Made by a program: the position numbers and the translations under genes | The notes under the pieces: model-generated | What the model saw: the letters and a program-made list of their open reading frames with translations, nothing else | What the model was told of the DNA's origin: nothing | Databases searched by the model: none | NCBI GenBank assembly: GCA_050253535.1 | Contig: JBFWIW010000021.1 | Coordinates: 1 to 39,484, forward strand | Source of the DNA: JBFWIW01 sp050253535 | GTDB lineage: Bacteria; Bacillota; Clostridia; Oscillospirales; Oscillospiraceae | Length of the DNA: 39,484 nucleotides | Direction of reading: 5' to 3' | Part shown: positions 1 to 9,236 of the stretch, in pieces | Position numbering within the stretch: position 1 is the first letter of the stretch | Layout of the letters: every line of letters begins with the position of its first letter

Positions 1-85
1 TGGTGCGAGAGATGGGACTTGAACCCACACGCCAAACGACACACGCCCCTCAAACGTGCCTGTCTACCAATTCCAGCACTCTCGC
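1..85 (-). tRNA. tRNA-Leu (anticodon GAG)
   Basis: Read on the minus strand this folds as a complete class II tRNA. The 7-bp acceptor stem is perfect (GCGAGAG at 79-85 with CTCTCGC). It has a D-loop with GGTAGAC, an anticodon stem CACGT/GCGTG around loop TTGAGGG, a long variable arm (TGTC/GGCG) and a T-arm with TTCAAGT. The CCA end is encoded. The anticodon GAG lies at plus positions 49-51 and reads leucine codons CUC and CUU. The long variable arm and overall similarity to bacterial leucine tRNAs agree with the anticodon. It is transcribed away from rpoB from its own promoter, and its terminator lies outside the window. Confidence 0.97.
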
Positions 86-101
86 AAACTGAGCGAAGTT
101 C

Positions 102-129
102 ATTATAACAGAAAGACACGATTTGTCAA
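102..129 (-). promoter_or_regulatory. Sigma-A promoter of tRNA-Leu
   Basis: On the minus strand TTGACA (124-129) and TATAAT (102-107) are separated by 16 bases. Both hexamers are perfect consensus, and the predicted start is about 10 bases before the mature tRNA 5' end, as expected for a strong stable-RNA promoter. Confidence 0.9.
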
Positions 130-242
130 CTGCTTTTTTGCCTTTTTTCGCAGTCTGCACGCGCTTGCCGCCCGAGGGGGAGCGGTAATGAGCAAAAAAA
201 GACCGCCCGTGCCCGCGGCGCAGACGATTCAATAAATTGGAC

Positions 243-271
243 TTGACATACGCGGAATGTTCTGGTAAAAT
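243..271 (+). promoter_or_regulatory. Sigma-A promoter of rpoBC
   Basis: TTGACA (243-248), 17-base spacer, TAAAAT (266-271). Transcription should begin near 278, giving a leader of about 150 bases before rpoB. The 86-429 gap therefore holds two divergent promoters. I see no gene in it and no strong leader structure beyond a short GC-rich palindrome near 382-391. Confidence 0.85.
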
Positions 272-429
272 AAATTGCTTTATGCCGATGAAACAGAGGA
301 AACTTCCCCAAGTTAAATCTGGTTCTATTTTAACAGATCACAGACAAAAATCAAGACCTGATCGGCAAAAGATTACAACGCGCCCGGGCGTTTATTATAC
401 AAGAGCAATCTGGAGAAGGAGTGAAGTTA

Positions 430-3400
430 ATGCCAAAAGATGTGGTTTACGGCAAAACTGTGAGAAAGAGCTTTGCAAAATCCGAAGAGATCCAGAGCAT
501 GCCAAACCTTTTGGAAATACAGAAGAATTCGTATGCATGGTTTCTTGAGACGGGGCTGCGTGAGGTGTTCCGTGACGTTGCGGCCATAACCGACTACACG
601 GGAAATCTGGAGCTCACCTTCTCGAACTATAAAATGGACGAGAAACCGAAATACACGGAAGAGGAGTGCAAGGCGAGAGACGCCACATATGCAGCGCCCC
701 TCAAGGTGAGTGTCTGCCTGCGTAACCGCGAGACGGAGGAGATCAAGGAGCAGGAGATATTCATGGGCGATTTCCCGCTAATGACTGCGGGCGGCACCTT
801 TATTATAAACGGCGCAGAACGTGTCATTGTATCCCAGATTATACGTTCTCCCGGTGTTTATTATGAAAAGAAAACGGACAAGACAGGAATTTCGGTCTAT
901 GCGACAACGGTTATACCATACCGCGGAGCATGGCTGGAATATGAGACAGATACGTCCGATAACTTTAACGTCCGTATAGATAAGAACAGAAAACTGCCCA
1001 TAACCTGGCTTCTGCGTGCTGTGGGAAAGCGCACGCCGGAACAGTATACATGGCTCTCCGTCAGCGGCGGAGAGGCTGGTGCCAACACGCAAGAACAGCT
1101 CAAGAGCATCTTCGGCGAGGACGAGCGCATTGTGGCGACACTGGACAAAGACACCTGCAAGACCAGGGAAGAGTCCCTCATCGAGATATACAGGCGTCTG
1201 CGCCCTGGAGATCCCCCGACGGTTGACAGTGCCGAGACACTTCTCCACAACCTCTTTTTCGATCCAAGGAGATACGACATATCAACGGCCGGCCGTTATA
1301 AATTCAACAAAAAGCTCGCCATATGGCACCGTCTTAACGGCCACAAGCTGGCGCTTCCCGTAACAGACCCTATGACCGGCGAAATTATTGCCGAGGCCGG
1401 CGAGGTTCTCACCCGTGAGCGCGCCGAGGAGCTCGACGCTAAGGGTGTCATCGAGGCGCACATACTTGTAGACGGCAAGGACGTTAAGGTTTTCTCAAAC
1501 GGAATGGTAAAGCTTAACAACTTCGTCGACTTCGACCCGGAGGAAGTTGGCGTGAAAGAACGCGTCCGCTTAATAATACTCAAGGACCTTCTGGAAAAGT
1601 ACAGCGGCGAAGAGCTCAAAGAGGCCATCCGCGAGAATATTGATGAGCTTATCCCGAGATTTATAATCCCGGACGACATTTTTGCGTCCGTCAATTACCT
1701 GAATACGCTGGCGCACAGCGCCGGTGAGCCCGACGATATAGACCACCTCGGAAACCGCCGCATGAGAAGTGTCGGCGAGCTTCTGCAGAATCAGTTCCGC
1801 ATCGGTTTCTCCCGCATGGAGCGCGTCATCAGAGAGCGTATGACGCTGCAGGATCTGGACATCATCACACCTCAATCTCTGATTAATATCAGGCCGGTGA
1901 CCGCGGCGATAAAGGAGTTCTTCGGCTCATCTCCGCTGTCTCAGTTCATGGATCAGACAAACCCCCTCGCCGAGCTTACGCACAAGAGACGTATGTCGGC
2001 GCTGGGTCCAGGCGGCCTTTCCAGAGAGCGCGCCTCATTCGACGTTCGTGACGTCCACTACAGCCATTACGGCCGTATGTGCCCCGTTGAGACGCCTGAA
2101 GGCCCAAATATCGGTCTTATATCTTACCTCGCGTCCTACGCGAAGGTTAACGAATACGGCTTTCTGATCGCGCCTTTCCGCAGAGTCGAAAAGCGTACCC
2201 ATAGGGTGACGGATGACATACAGTACCTTACCGCCGATATGGAGGATCAGTATATAGTCGCTCAGGCTAACGAGCCGGTCGACGAGAACGGCTGCCTTAC
2301 TAACGAGCGTATCACATGCCGCCACAGGGACGAGATCATTGAGGTAGACCGCGACAGAGTCGATTTCATCGATATCTCTCCGCGCATGATGGTCTCGATA
2401 GCGACGGCTATGATTCCTTTCCTTGAGAACGATGACGCGAACCGCGCCCTCATGGGCGCGAACATGCAGCGCCAGGCCGTTCCGCTCCTTGTGACCGAGG
2501 CACCGATCGTCGCCACCGGTATAGAACACAAGTGCGCGGTTGACTCGGAGGTCGTTATTTCCGCCTCCGGCGACGGTGTAGTCACCTTTGTAAGCGCTGA
2601 TAGGGTCTCCGTCAGATATGACGACGGGGAGATACGCGATTACAGACTCACAAAATTTGCCCGCTCGAACCAGGGTACCTGTATAAATCAAAGGCCAATT
2701 GTCACCGCGGGTGAGAGGATATCCAAAGGTTCTGTTCTGGCGGACGGCCCGTCAACCAGTCAGGGCGAAATAGCTCTCGGCAAGAATATTCTCGTCGGCT
2801 TCATGACCTGGGAGGGCTATAACTACGAGGATGCGATACTGCTGAATGAACGCGTGGCTATTGAAGATGTTTTCACCTCAGTCCACATAGAGGAGCACGA
2901 GATAGACGCGCGTGATACCAAGCTCGGTCCTGAGGAGATAACACGAGACATCCCCGGCGTTGGCGAAGATTCGCTTAAATACCTTGACGAGCGCGGCATT
3001 ATCTCGATAGGCGCGGAAGTCCACGCCGGCGACATCCTCGTTGGCAAGGTCACTCCCAAGGGCGAAACCGACCTCACCGCGGAGGAGAGACTCCTTCGCG
3101 CGATCTTCGGCGAAAAGGCCAGAGAAGTCAGAGACACCTCGCTTAAAGTTCCGCATGGTGAGAGCGGCATAGTAGTTGATGTCAAAGTGTTCACCCGTGA
3201 AAACGGGGACGAACTCAATCCGAGCGTTAACATGGTTGTGCGTTGCTATATCGCACAGAAAAGAAAGATATCTGTCGGCGACAAGATGGCCGGACGCCAC
3301 GGCAACAAGGGCGTCGTCTCACGCATACTTCCCAAGGAGGATATGCCCTATCTGCCGGACGGCACTCCGCTCGACATAGTGTTAAATCCCCTCGGCGTTC

Positions 3401-4170
3401 CCTCCCGAATGAACATCGGGCAGGTTCTGGAGGTCCATCTCGGCTACGCGGCGCATGCGCTCGGCTGGAAGGTTGCAACGCCTATATTTAACGGCGCGAA
3501 CGAGGAAGAGATCAGAAAGACGCTGGAACTGGCGCAGCTCCGGGCGGACGGAAAGAGTATCCTGTACGACGGTCGTACAGGCGAACCGTTCGACAGTCCG
3601 GTCACTGTAGGTTACGTTTACTTCTTAAAGCTCCATCATCTGGTTGATGATAAGATACACGCCAGAAGCACAGGTCCGTACTCTCTGGTAACGCAGCAGC
3701 CCCTCGGCGGCAAGGCTCAGTTCGGCGGCCAGCGTTTCGGCGAAATGGAGGTCTGGGCGCTCGAGGCTTACGGCGCGGCATATACGCTTCAGGAAATTCT
3801 CACGGTCAAGTCGGACGACGTGACCGGTCGTGTCAGAACGTATGAATCCATCGTCAAGGGGCACAATGTCCCGCAGCCTGGAGTTCCGGAGTCATTCAAG
3901 GTGCTCGTTAAGGAGCTACAGTCCCTCTGTTTGGATGTCAGGGTTCTGGACGAGAAGGGCGCGGAGATCGAACTGAAGGACGATGATGAAGACGATTTTG
4001 CCAGCGGCTTCCGTGATAACAGTGAATACGCCTCCGATGATTCGGAGATCGTCTCCTCCGGCTACAGCATTGAAGATGTGGAAGATGATGATGTCATCCT
4101 GCCCGACTTCGGGGAAGAGGACGAGGATGGAGAAGTCGAGGAGATTTTTGGCGAGGAGGAAGAAGAATGA
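430..4170 (+). CDS. rpoB: RNA polymerase beta subunit
   Basis: Catalytic beta subunit of RNA polymerase, 1246 residues. The ATG at 430 is chosen because AAGGAG (416-421) lies 8 bases before it, while an in-frame GTG at 421 overlaps that site. The rifampicin-binding region is present (SQFMDQTNPLAELTHKRR) with the residues equivalent to E. coli Gln513, Asp516, His526 and Ser531 all wild type, so susceptibility is predicted. The C-terminal part carries the conserved GDKMAGRHGNKG and the terminal FGEMEVWALEAYGA motif. After the conserved core there is a tail of about 65 residues that is very rich in Asp and Glu and ends in a run of Glu. It overlaps rpoC by ATGA, implying translational coupling. 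Unusually for a Firmicute, no rplJ/rplL lies immediately upstream; a divergent tRNA does. Confidence 0.99.
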   Translation: MPKDVVYGKTVRKSFAKSEEIQSMPNLLEIQKNSYAWFLETGLREVFRDVAAITDYTGNLELTFSNYKMDEKPKYTEEECKARDATYAAPLKVSVCLRNRETEEIKEQEIFMGDFPLMTAGGTFIINGAERVIVSQIIRSPGVYYEKKTDKTGISVYATTVIPYRGAWLEYETDTSDNFNVRIDKNRKLPITWLLRAVGKRTPEQYTWLSVSGGEAGANTQEQLKSIFGEDERIVATLDKDTCKTREESLIEIYRRLRPGDPPTVDSAETLLHNLFFDPRRYDISTAGRYKFNKKLAIWHRLNGHKLALPVTDPMTGEIIAEAGEVLTRERAEELDAKGVIEAHILVDGKDVKVFSNGMVKLNNFVDFDPEEVGVKERVRLIILKDLLEKYSGEELKEAIRENIDELIPRFIIPDDIFASVNYLNTLAHSAGEPDDIDHLGNRRMRSVGELLQNQFRIGFSRMERVIRERMTLQDLDIITPQSLINIRPVTAAIKEFFGSSPLSQFMDQTNPLAELTHKRRMSALGPGGLSRERASFDVRDVHYSHYGRMCPVETPEGPNIGLISYLASYAKVNEYGFLIAPFRRVEKRTHRVTDDIQYLTADMEDQYIVAQANEPVDENGCLTNERITCRHRDEIIEVDRDRVDFIDISPRMMVSIATAMIPFLENDDANRALMGANMQRQAVPLLVTEAPIVATGIEHKCAVDSEVVISASGDGVVTFVSADRVSVRYDDGEIRDYRLTKFARSNQGTCINQRPIVTAGERISKGSVLADGPSTSQGEIALGKNILVGFMTWEGYNYEDAILLNERVAIEDVFTSVHIEEHEIDARDTKLGPEEITRDIPGVGEDSLKYLDERGIISIGAEVHAGDILVGKVTPKGETDLTAEERLLRAIFGEKAREVRDTSLKVPHGESGIVVDVKVFTRENGDELNPSVNMVVRCYIAQKRKISVGDKMAGRHGNKGVVSRILPKEDMPYLPDGTPLDIVLNPLGVPSRMNIGQVLEVHLGYAAHALGWKVATPIFNGANEEEIRKTLELAQLRADGKSILYDGRTGEPFDSPVTVGYVYFLKLHHLVDDKIHARSTGPYSLVTQQPLGGKAQFGGQRFGEMEVWALEAYGAAYTLQEILTVKSDDVTGRVRTYESIVKGHNVPQPGVPESFKVLVKELQSLCLDVRVLDEKGAEIELKDDDEDDFASGFRDNSEYASDDSEIVSSGYSIEDVEDDDVILPDFGEEDEDGEVEEIFGEEEEE

Positions 4171-7100
4171 GTTATGCACCCTTTGACGCTATACAGATAG
4201 GGATTGCTTCTCCCGAAATGATAAGACAGTGGTCTTATGGCGAGGTCAAAAAGCCCGAGACTATAAATTACCGAACGCTCAAACCCGAAAGGGACGGCCT
4301 TTTTTGTGAAAAGATATTTGGGCCCACCAAGGACTGGGAGTGCCACTGCGGAAAGTACAAGAAGATACGTTACAAAGGAAAGATATGCGACCGATGCGGG
4401 GTTGAGGTAACTAAAGCCAAGGTGCGCCGCGAGCGCATGGGACACATTGAACTAGCTGCACCGGTATCGCACATCTGGTATTTCAAAGGTATCCCGTCAA
4501 GGCTCGGCCTGATGCTCGATCTTACACCGAGGATACTTGAAAAAGTCCTTTATTTCGCGGCATATATCGTAACCGATCCGGGATTTACTCCTCTCCAGAA
4601 AAATCAGATACTTTCTGAAAAAGAATACCGCGACATGCGGGAAAAGTATGAGGATGACTTTAAGGCGGGTATGGGTGCCGAGGCAATTAAGGAGCTTCTG
4701 GCGGACATAGACTGCGAAAAGCTGTCAAATGCGCTGCGTGAGGAACTTTCGAACGCATCGGGACAGAAAAAGGCTAAGATAGTTAAGAGACTTGAGGTAG
4801 TAGAGGCTTTCCGCCTGTCCAATAACGAACCGACGTGGATGATAATAGACGTTCTGCCGGTTATCCCGCCGGAGATACGCCCCATGGTTCAGCTGGACGG
4901 CGGCCGTTTCGCGACAAGTGACTTAAATGATCTGTACCGCCGCGTAATAAACCGCAATAACCGCCTCAAAAGGCTGATACAGTTAAACGCCCCGGACATC
5001 ATCGTGAGAAACGAGAAGCGCATGCTGCAGGAGGCCGTCGACGCCCTTATCGATAATGGCCGCCGCGGCAGAGCCGTCACCGGCGCGAATTCACGCGCGC
5101 TCAAGAGCCTCTCCGACATGCTCAAGGGCAAACAGGGAAGATTCCGCCAGAATCTTCTGGGAAAGCGCGTCGACTACTCCGGACGAAGCGTCATCGTTGT
5201 CGGTCCGGACCTTAAGATTTACCAGTGCGGCGTGCCGAAAGAGATGGCCATCGAGCTGTTCCGCCCGTTTGTTATGAAAAAGCTCGTCGAGGACGGCGTT
5301 GCAAACAATATAAAAAGCGCAAAGAAAATGGTCGATCGCGGCCGCACCGAGGTGTGGGACGCCCTCGAAGTTGTCATAAAGGAGCATCCGGTGCTCTTAA
5401 ACCGCGCGCCTACGCTTCACAGGCTGGGTATTCAGGCGTTTGAACCCATACTTGTCGAGGGCCGCGCCTTAAAGCTCCATCCGCTCGTCTGCACGGCGTA
5501 CAATGCGGACTTCGATGGTGACCAGATGGCCATACACGTTCCGCTTTCAGCGGAGGCGCAGGCCGAAGCCAGGGTTCTCATGCTCTCAGCCAATAATCTT
5601 CTACACCCAAAAGACGGCAGACCTGTTACCGTCCCAACACAGGACATGATACTTGGCTCCTATTATCTAACCTATATAAGGCTGGGGGAAAAAGGATCTG
5701 AGCACGTCATGGTCGTTGACGCTGGTGACACTGACCTCACAGCCGGAGATATTGTGGACACTGAGAAGTTCCTCGCTGCCAACAAGAATATCGATATAAG
5801 GATAAAGGCCGGCAAAGAGAATCTCAAAAAGGCTGTTTACAAGCCCACAAAGGCGTTTTCTACTGTTAATGAGGCGCTTATGGCGTATCAGGACAATGAC
5901 GTGGGCATTCACTCACCTGTACTTGTGCGTGTCGTCAAGGAATTTGACGGGAAAGAACAGTCCAAAATAATAGAAACGACAGTCGGACGGATAATATTCA
6001 ACGAGCCCATTCCTCAGGATCTCGGATTTGTCGACAGGGAAGACCCGGATAAGAAGTTTGATTACGAGATATGTTTCCAGGCCGGTAAGAAAGAGCTCGG
6101 AAAGATCATAGACAAGTGCATAGCAAGGCACGGGTTCGCCCTCTCGGCGGAAGTCCTCGACAACATCAAGGCGTTGGGCTTCAAATATTCGACTAAGGGC
6201 GCGATTACAATCTCCATCGCGGATATGACAGTGCCTGAGCAGAAGAAGACGCTCATCAGGGAGACGGAGAAAAAAGTCGTCGCTATCGAACGCCAGTACA
6301 AACGCGGCCTTATTACCGATGACGAGCGCTATCGCCTTGTCGTCGCCGAGTGGGAGCGTACAACAAAGGACGTAACGAATGCCCTCCAGAACAGCCTTGA
6401 CGAGTTTAACCCCATTTATATGATGGCGAACTCCGGCGCCCGCGGCTCGATGAACCAGATCCGTCAGCTCGCAGGTATGCGCGGACTTATGGCGAACACC
6501 GCCGGTAAGACGATAGAAATACCGATAAAGGCGAACTTCCGTGAAGGCCTTACCGTCCTTGAGTACTTCATCTCCTCCAGAGGCGCGAGAAAGGGCCTAG
6601 CCGATACGGCACTCCGTACGGCGGATTCAGGCTACCTCACCCGCCGTCTGGTTGACGTCTCGCAGGATGTCATCATACGCTCAGACGACTGCGGAACAAA
6701 GGACGGCATCACAGTGTCGCAGGTCACGGAAAACGGACAGGTCGTCCAGACTCTGGGAGACGCCATCCACGGCAGATATCCGTCTGAAGATATTGTTAAC
6801 CCCACAACGGGGGAAATAGTTTTCAGCAAAACCCATATGCTTATGCGTCCTGACGCGGCTAAGCTTGAAAAGGCTGGTATAGATAAGGTGAAGATACGCA
6901 CCGTCCTCGACTGTGAGGCGACGAGCGGTGTCTGCGCCAGGTGCTACGGCCTCAACCTCGCTACGGGCGAGCCTGTGTCCACAGGCGAAGCGGTCGGCGT
7001 AATCGCGGCTCAGTCCATCGGCGAGCCCGGTACGCAGCTCACCATGCGTACGTTCCATACCGGCGGCGTCGCCGGCGACGATATAACGCAGGGCCTTCCC

Positions 7101-7913
7101 CGAGTTGAAGAACTTTTTGAGGCCAGAAAGCCTAAGAAGATGGCTATACTTGCGGAGACCGGCGGGACCGTTGCGATCGAGGAAACGCGGCGAAACGCCA
7201 TGGTCATGATCAACGTTACAAATCAGGAAGACGGTGAAGTCAGGTCCTACCAGTCGCCGTACTCAGCGGGAATCAGGGTAAAATCCGGCGATACCATCGA
7301 AAAAGGGATCATGCTCACGGACGGCGCGCTCAACCCGCATGATGTCATGAGGATACTGGGCAAGAATGACACGCAGAACTATCTCATCCGGGAGGTACAG
7401 AAGGTGTACCGCCAGCAGGGCGTCGATATAAACGACAAGCACATAGAAGTCATAGTGCGTCAGATGATGCGCAAAGTCAAAATCGACGATGCGGGCGATA
7501 CGAATCTGCTCTCCGGCATTACAGTCGATGTTCTGGAATTAAAGCGCGCGAATCAGGCCGTGCTCGACAGGATGGCGGCGGGCGAGACGGAGCTCCGTCC
7601 CGCGACCTGTACGCAACTTCTCATGGGCATAACGAAGGCGTCCCTTGCTACGGAGTCATTCCTCTCGGCAGCGTCCTTCCAGGAGACTACAAAGGTGCTC
7701 ACAGAGGCCGCGACAAAGGGCAAGGTGGACCACCTGGTCGGACTCAAGGAGAACGTCATCATAGGCAAGCTCATTCCAGCCGGCAGCGGACTTGCCATCT
7801 ACAGAGATTTGGCCGGCGTTGTTACAAAGCCGGATTTGAAGGTGGAGCCAGCTGAGGAGGAGGAAGACAACATCGACCTCTCGGTACTCATAGGAAGCTC
7901 CAACGCGCTGTAA
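4167..7913 (+). CDS. rpoC: RNA polymerase beta' subunit
   Basis: Beta' subunit of RNA polymerase, 1248 residues. The N-terminal zinc ribbon is intact (Cys59, Cys61, Cys74, Cys77). The catalytic magnesium loop NADFDGDQM is at residues 446-454. The bridge-helix/trigger-loop region includes the conserved GEPGTQLTMRTFHTGG, and the C-terminal part is full length for a Firmicute without the large insertions seen in proteobacteria. The start codon overlaps the rpoB stop (ATGA at 4167-4170), so the two subunits are probably made in fixed ratio from one message. A short acidic stretch (EPAEEEED) lies near the C-terminus. A hairpin terminator follows 12 bases after the stop, and the next gene (bioY) converges on it. 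Confidence 0.99.
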   Translation: MSYAPFDAIQIGIASPEMIRQWSYGEVKKPETINYRTLKPERDGLFCEKIFGPTKDWECHCGKYKKIRYKGKICDRCGVEVTKAKVRRERMGHIELAAPVSHIWYFKGIPSRLGLMLDLTPRILEKVLYFAAYIVTDPGFTPLQKNQILSEKEYRDMREKYEDDFKAGMGAEAIKELLADIDCEKLSNALREELSNASGQKKAKIVKRLEVVEAFRLSNNEPTWMIIDVLPVIPPEIRPMVQLDGGRFATSDLNDLYRRVINRNNRLKRLIQLNAPDIIVRNEKRMLQEAVDALIDNGRRGRAVTGANSRALKSLSDMLKGKQGRFRQNLLGKRVDYSGRSVIVVGPDLKIYQCGVPKEMAIELFRPFVMKKLVEDGVANNIKSAKKMVDRGRTEVWDALEVVIKEHPVLLNRAPTLHRLGIQAFEPILVEGRALKLHPLVCTAYNADFDGDQMAIHVPLSAEAQAEARVLMLSANNLLHPKDGRPVTVPTQDMILGSYYLTYIRLGEKGSEHVMVVDAGDTDLTAGDIVDTEKFLAANKNIDIRIKAGKENLKKAVYKPTKAFSTVNEALMAYQDNDVGIHSPVLVRVVKEFDGKEQSKIIETTVGRIIFNEPIPQDLGFVDREDPDKKFDYEICFQAGKKELGKIIDKCIARHGFALSAEVLDNIKALGFKYSTKGAITISIADMTVPEQKKTLIRETEKKVVAIERQYKRGLITDDERYRLVVAEWERTTKDVTNALQNSLDEFNPIYMMANSGARGSMNQIRQLAGMRGLMANTAGKTIEIPIKANFREGLTVLEYFISSRGARKGLADTALRTADSGYLTRRLVDVSQDVIIRSDDCGTKDGITVSQVTENGQVVQTLGDAIHGRYPSEDIVNPTTGEIVFSKTHMLMRPDAAKLEKAGIDKVKIRTVLDCEATSGVCARCYGLNLATGEPVSTGEAVGVIAAQSIGEPGTQLTMRTFHTGGVAGDDITQGLPRVEELFEARKPKKMAILAETGGTVAIEETRRNAMVMINVTNQEDGEVRSYQSPYSAGIRVKSGDTIEKGIMLTDGALNPHDVMRILGKNDTQNYLIREVQKVYRQQGVDINDKHIEVIVRQMMRKVKIDDAGDTNLLSGITVDVLELKRANQAVLDRMAAGETELRPATCTQLLMGITKASLATESFLSAASFQETTKVLTEAATKGKVDHLVGLKENVIIGKLIPAGSGLAIYRDLAGVVTKPDLKVEPAEEEEDNIDLSVLIGSSNAL

Positions 7914-7925
7914 GAGATTTATACA

Positions 7926-7962
7926 AAACGGGCTGAAACCTTTAAATGGTTTCAGCCCGTTT
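7926..7962 (+). terminator. Rho-independent terminator after rpoC
   Basis: A perfect 15-bp stem, AAACGGGCTGAAACC (7926-7940) with GGTTTCAGCCCGTTT (7948-7962), encloses a 7-base loop. The T-run is only the three T ending the stem, so termination strength is uncertain, but the position just after the rpoC stop fits. Confidence 0.8.
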
Positions 7963-8004
7963 ACTATCTCATCCGAACCGGTCTTATATAAAACGCAATT
8001 TATT

Positions 8005-8030
8005 ACGTTATATGGTGTGCCATATAACGT
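8005..8030. repeat. AT-rich inverted repeat between rpoC and bioY
   Basis: ACGTTATATGG (8005-8015) and CCATATAACGT (8020-8030) form perfect 11-bp arms around TGTG. It lies between convergent operons. There is no T-run right after the stem on either strand. It could end the leftward fatty-acid operon or be a protein site; I cannot decide. The rest of 7963-8107 shows no gene. Confidence 0.6.
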
Positions 8031-8107
8031 GGTGGCCGCAGGGTGCGAAAATGTGCCAATACTAATTCGCGCAAGGCAAATATCTTTGGGAGGCAGTTAG
8101 CTTCTTC

Positions 8108-8674
8108 CTAAAGGTGAATTAGTTTTTTAACGCTCTTCAATCTTACCGCCAGATATGAGGATAAAACCCCGCTAAAAACATCGCTTGGGATAAACATCAG
8201 ACAGCCGACTATGAGCAGTTTTGTAATACCGATCCGGCTGCCCAGATAGAAATTGGAGATCAGATAAAAGTATGAAATACCGCAGATGTAGATAAGTATA
8301 ATATTTAACGCGCTGAAGATCAGATTGGTCCTGAGTGAACAGGCAAATTTGTCTTTAACTGACCCCGTTACAACGGCGGCCGCCAGAAAGCCTATTATGT
8401 ACCCAAAGGTGGGCTTTAACACATACCCTAATCCTCCGCCGCCGGCGAATACCGGGAGCCCCATTAAGCCGAGCGTGATATATGTGAGCACTGACAGGAC
8501 GCCATATTTTTTATCCTGATACAGGACTGCAAGATTTACAAATAAAAACTGCAGCGTCATAGGCACGAACAGAAAGGGGATTTTTATAAATGCGCCTATA
8601 CAGATAAATGTGGCGAAAAATCCTGCGATAAGAAGCTTGCTTAAGTTATTAACCATATATATTTCGTCTTTCAT
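8108..8674 (-). CDS. bioY: BioY, substrate-binding component of a biotin ECF transporter
   Basis: Integral membrane protein of up to 188 residues that captures biotin for an energy-coupling-factor transporter. Several hydrophobic helices are visible, and the family signature GGGGLGYVLKPTFGYIIGF is near residues 77-95. No ATPase or EcfT gene is in the window, so it would use shared ECF modules elsewhere. It is the last gene of the leftward fatty-acid operon and overlaps the 3' end of the biotin ligase gene. The start is uncertain: ATG at 8674 (26-base overlap) or ATG at 8656 (8-base overlap). Neither has a strong ribosome binding site, which suggests translation coupled to the ligase. Biotin import next to biotin-dependent acetyl-CoA carboxylase makes functional sense. 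Confidence 0.93.
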   Translation of the reverse strand: MKDEIYMVNNLSKLLIAGFFATFICIGAFIKIPFLFVPMTLQFLFVNLAVLYQDKKYGVLSVLTYITLGLMGLPVFAGGGGLGYVLKPTFGYIIGFLAAAVVTGSVKDKFACSLRTNLIFSALNIILIYICGISYFYLISNFYLGSRIGITKLLIVGCLMFIPSDVFSGVLSSYLAVRLKSVKKLIHL

Positions 8675-9224
8675 ATTCCAACTTTACGTTCGGATTGCTC
8701 AAATCGTCTGAAATAATGATTAGTTGTGCTATTATTTCATCGATCAGACCTTTGGGGTCAACGTCTGACTCAAATAGGTATGCTGCAGCATCCCGGAGTT
8801 CATCGGGAAAACCGCATTTAGGCTTTGACAGATTTATGCCTATACCGAAAACGGCAAAGTATTCGCAGGAACCGAAATTCGCAGCCGATTCAACCAGAAT
8901 CCCGCAGATTTTTTTGCCGCCGTAAATTAGATCGTTTACCGGTTTTATATCAAGGCATATACCGTATATGTTCTCTATACTTCTGCACACCGCGACCGCG
9001 GCCGCCTGCGTAATGAAGGAATTGTTTAATGGCGCTTTTTGTTTGAGTGCTACAGAAAGATAGAGGCCGGTGCCGGGCGGAGAAAAGAAGCTCCGCTCAA
9101 ACTGGCCACGTCCAGAGGTCTGGGATTTTGAGATAACGGCAAAATCCTCGCCCGTGCCGCTTTTAATAAGGCGTTTTGCCTCATCGTTGGTCGAATCAAT
9201 TGTGTCAAAATAATACTTTTTCAT
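8649..9224 (-). CDS. birA: Biotin--[acetyl-CoA-carboxylase] ligase, short and divergent
   Basis: Predicted to join biotin to ATP and transfer it to Lys112 of AccB, encoded about 5 kb upstream in the same operon. The protein has 191 residues and consists of the catalytic domain only. It lacks the N-terminal DNA-binding domain of BirA-type repressors and stops at RRNIYG, about where other ligases continue into the SH3-like C-terminal domain. Recognisable motifs are DSTNDEAKRL, SGRGQFERSFFSPPGTGLYLS, KPVNDLIYGGKKICGILVE and FGIGINL. Two usually conserved features differ: GRGR is GRGQ, at the place of E. coli Arg118, and KWPND is KPVND. It may be a functional minimal ligase, or a secondary or decaying copy with a canonical ligase elsewhere. 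The bioY start lies inside its last codons. Confidence 0.87.
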   Translation of the reverse strand: MKKYYFDTIDSTNDEAKRLIKSGTGEDFAVISKSQTSGRGQFERSFFSPPGTGLYLSVALKQKAPLNNSFITQAAAVAVCRSIENIYGICLDIKPVNDLIYGGKKICGILVESAANFGSCEYFAVFGIGINLSKPKCGFPDELRDAAAYLFESDVDPKGLIDEIIAQLIIISDDLSNPNVKLEYERRNIYG

Positions 9225-9236
9225 ATGATTTTACGC

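Noticed and set aside
2035..2691. Long open frames on the minus strand inside rpoB
   Set aside because: They are frame shadows of a GC-rich conserved gene, without ribosome binding sites or recognisable products.
8649..9224. Calling the biotin ligase a pseudogene
   Set aside because: The catalytic domain frame is intact, ends with overlapping bioY translation signals and keeps most motifs; a short functional form is equally likely.
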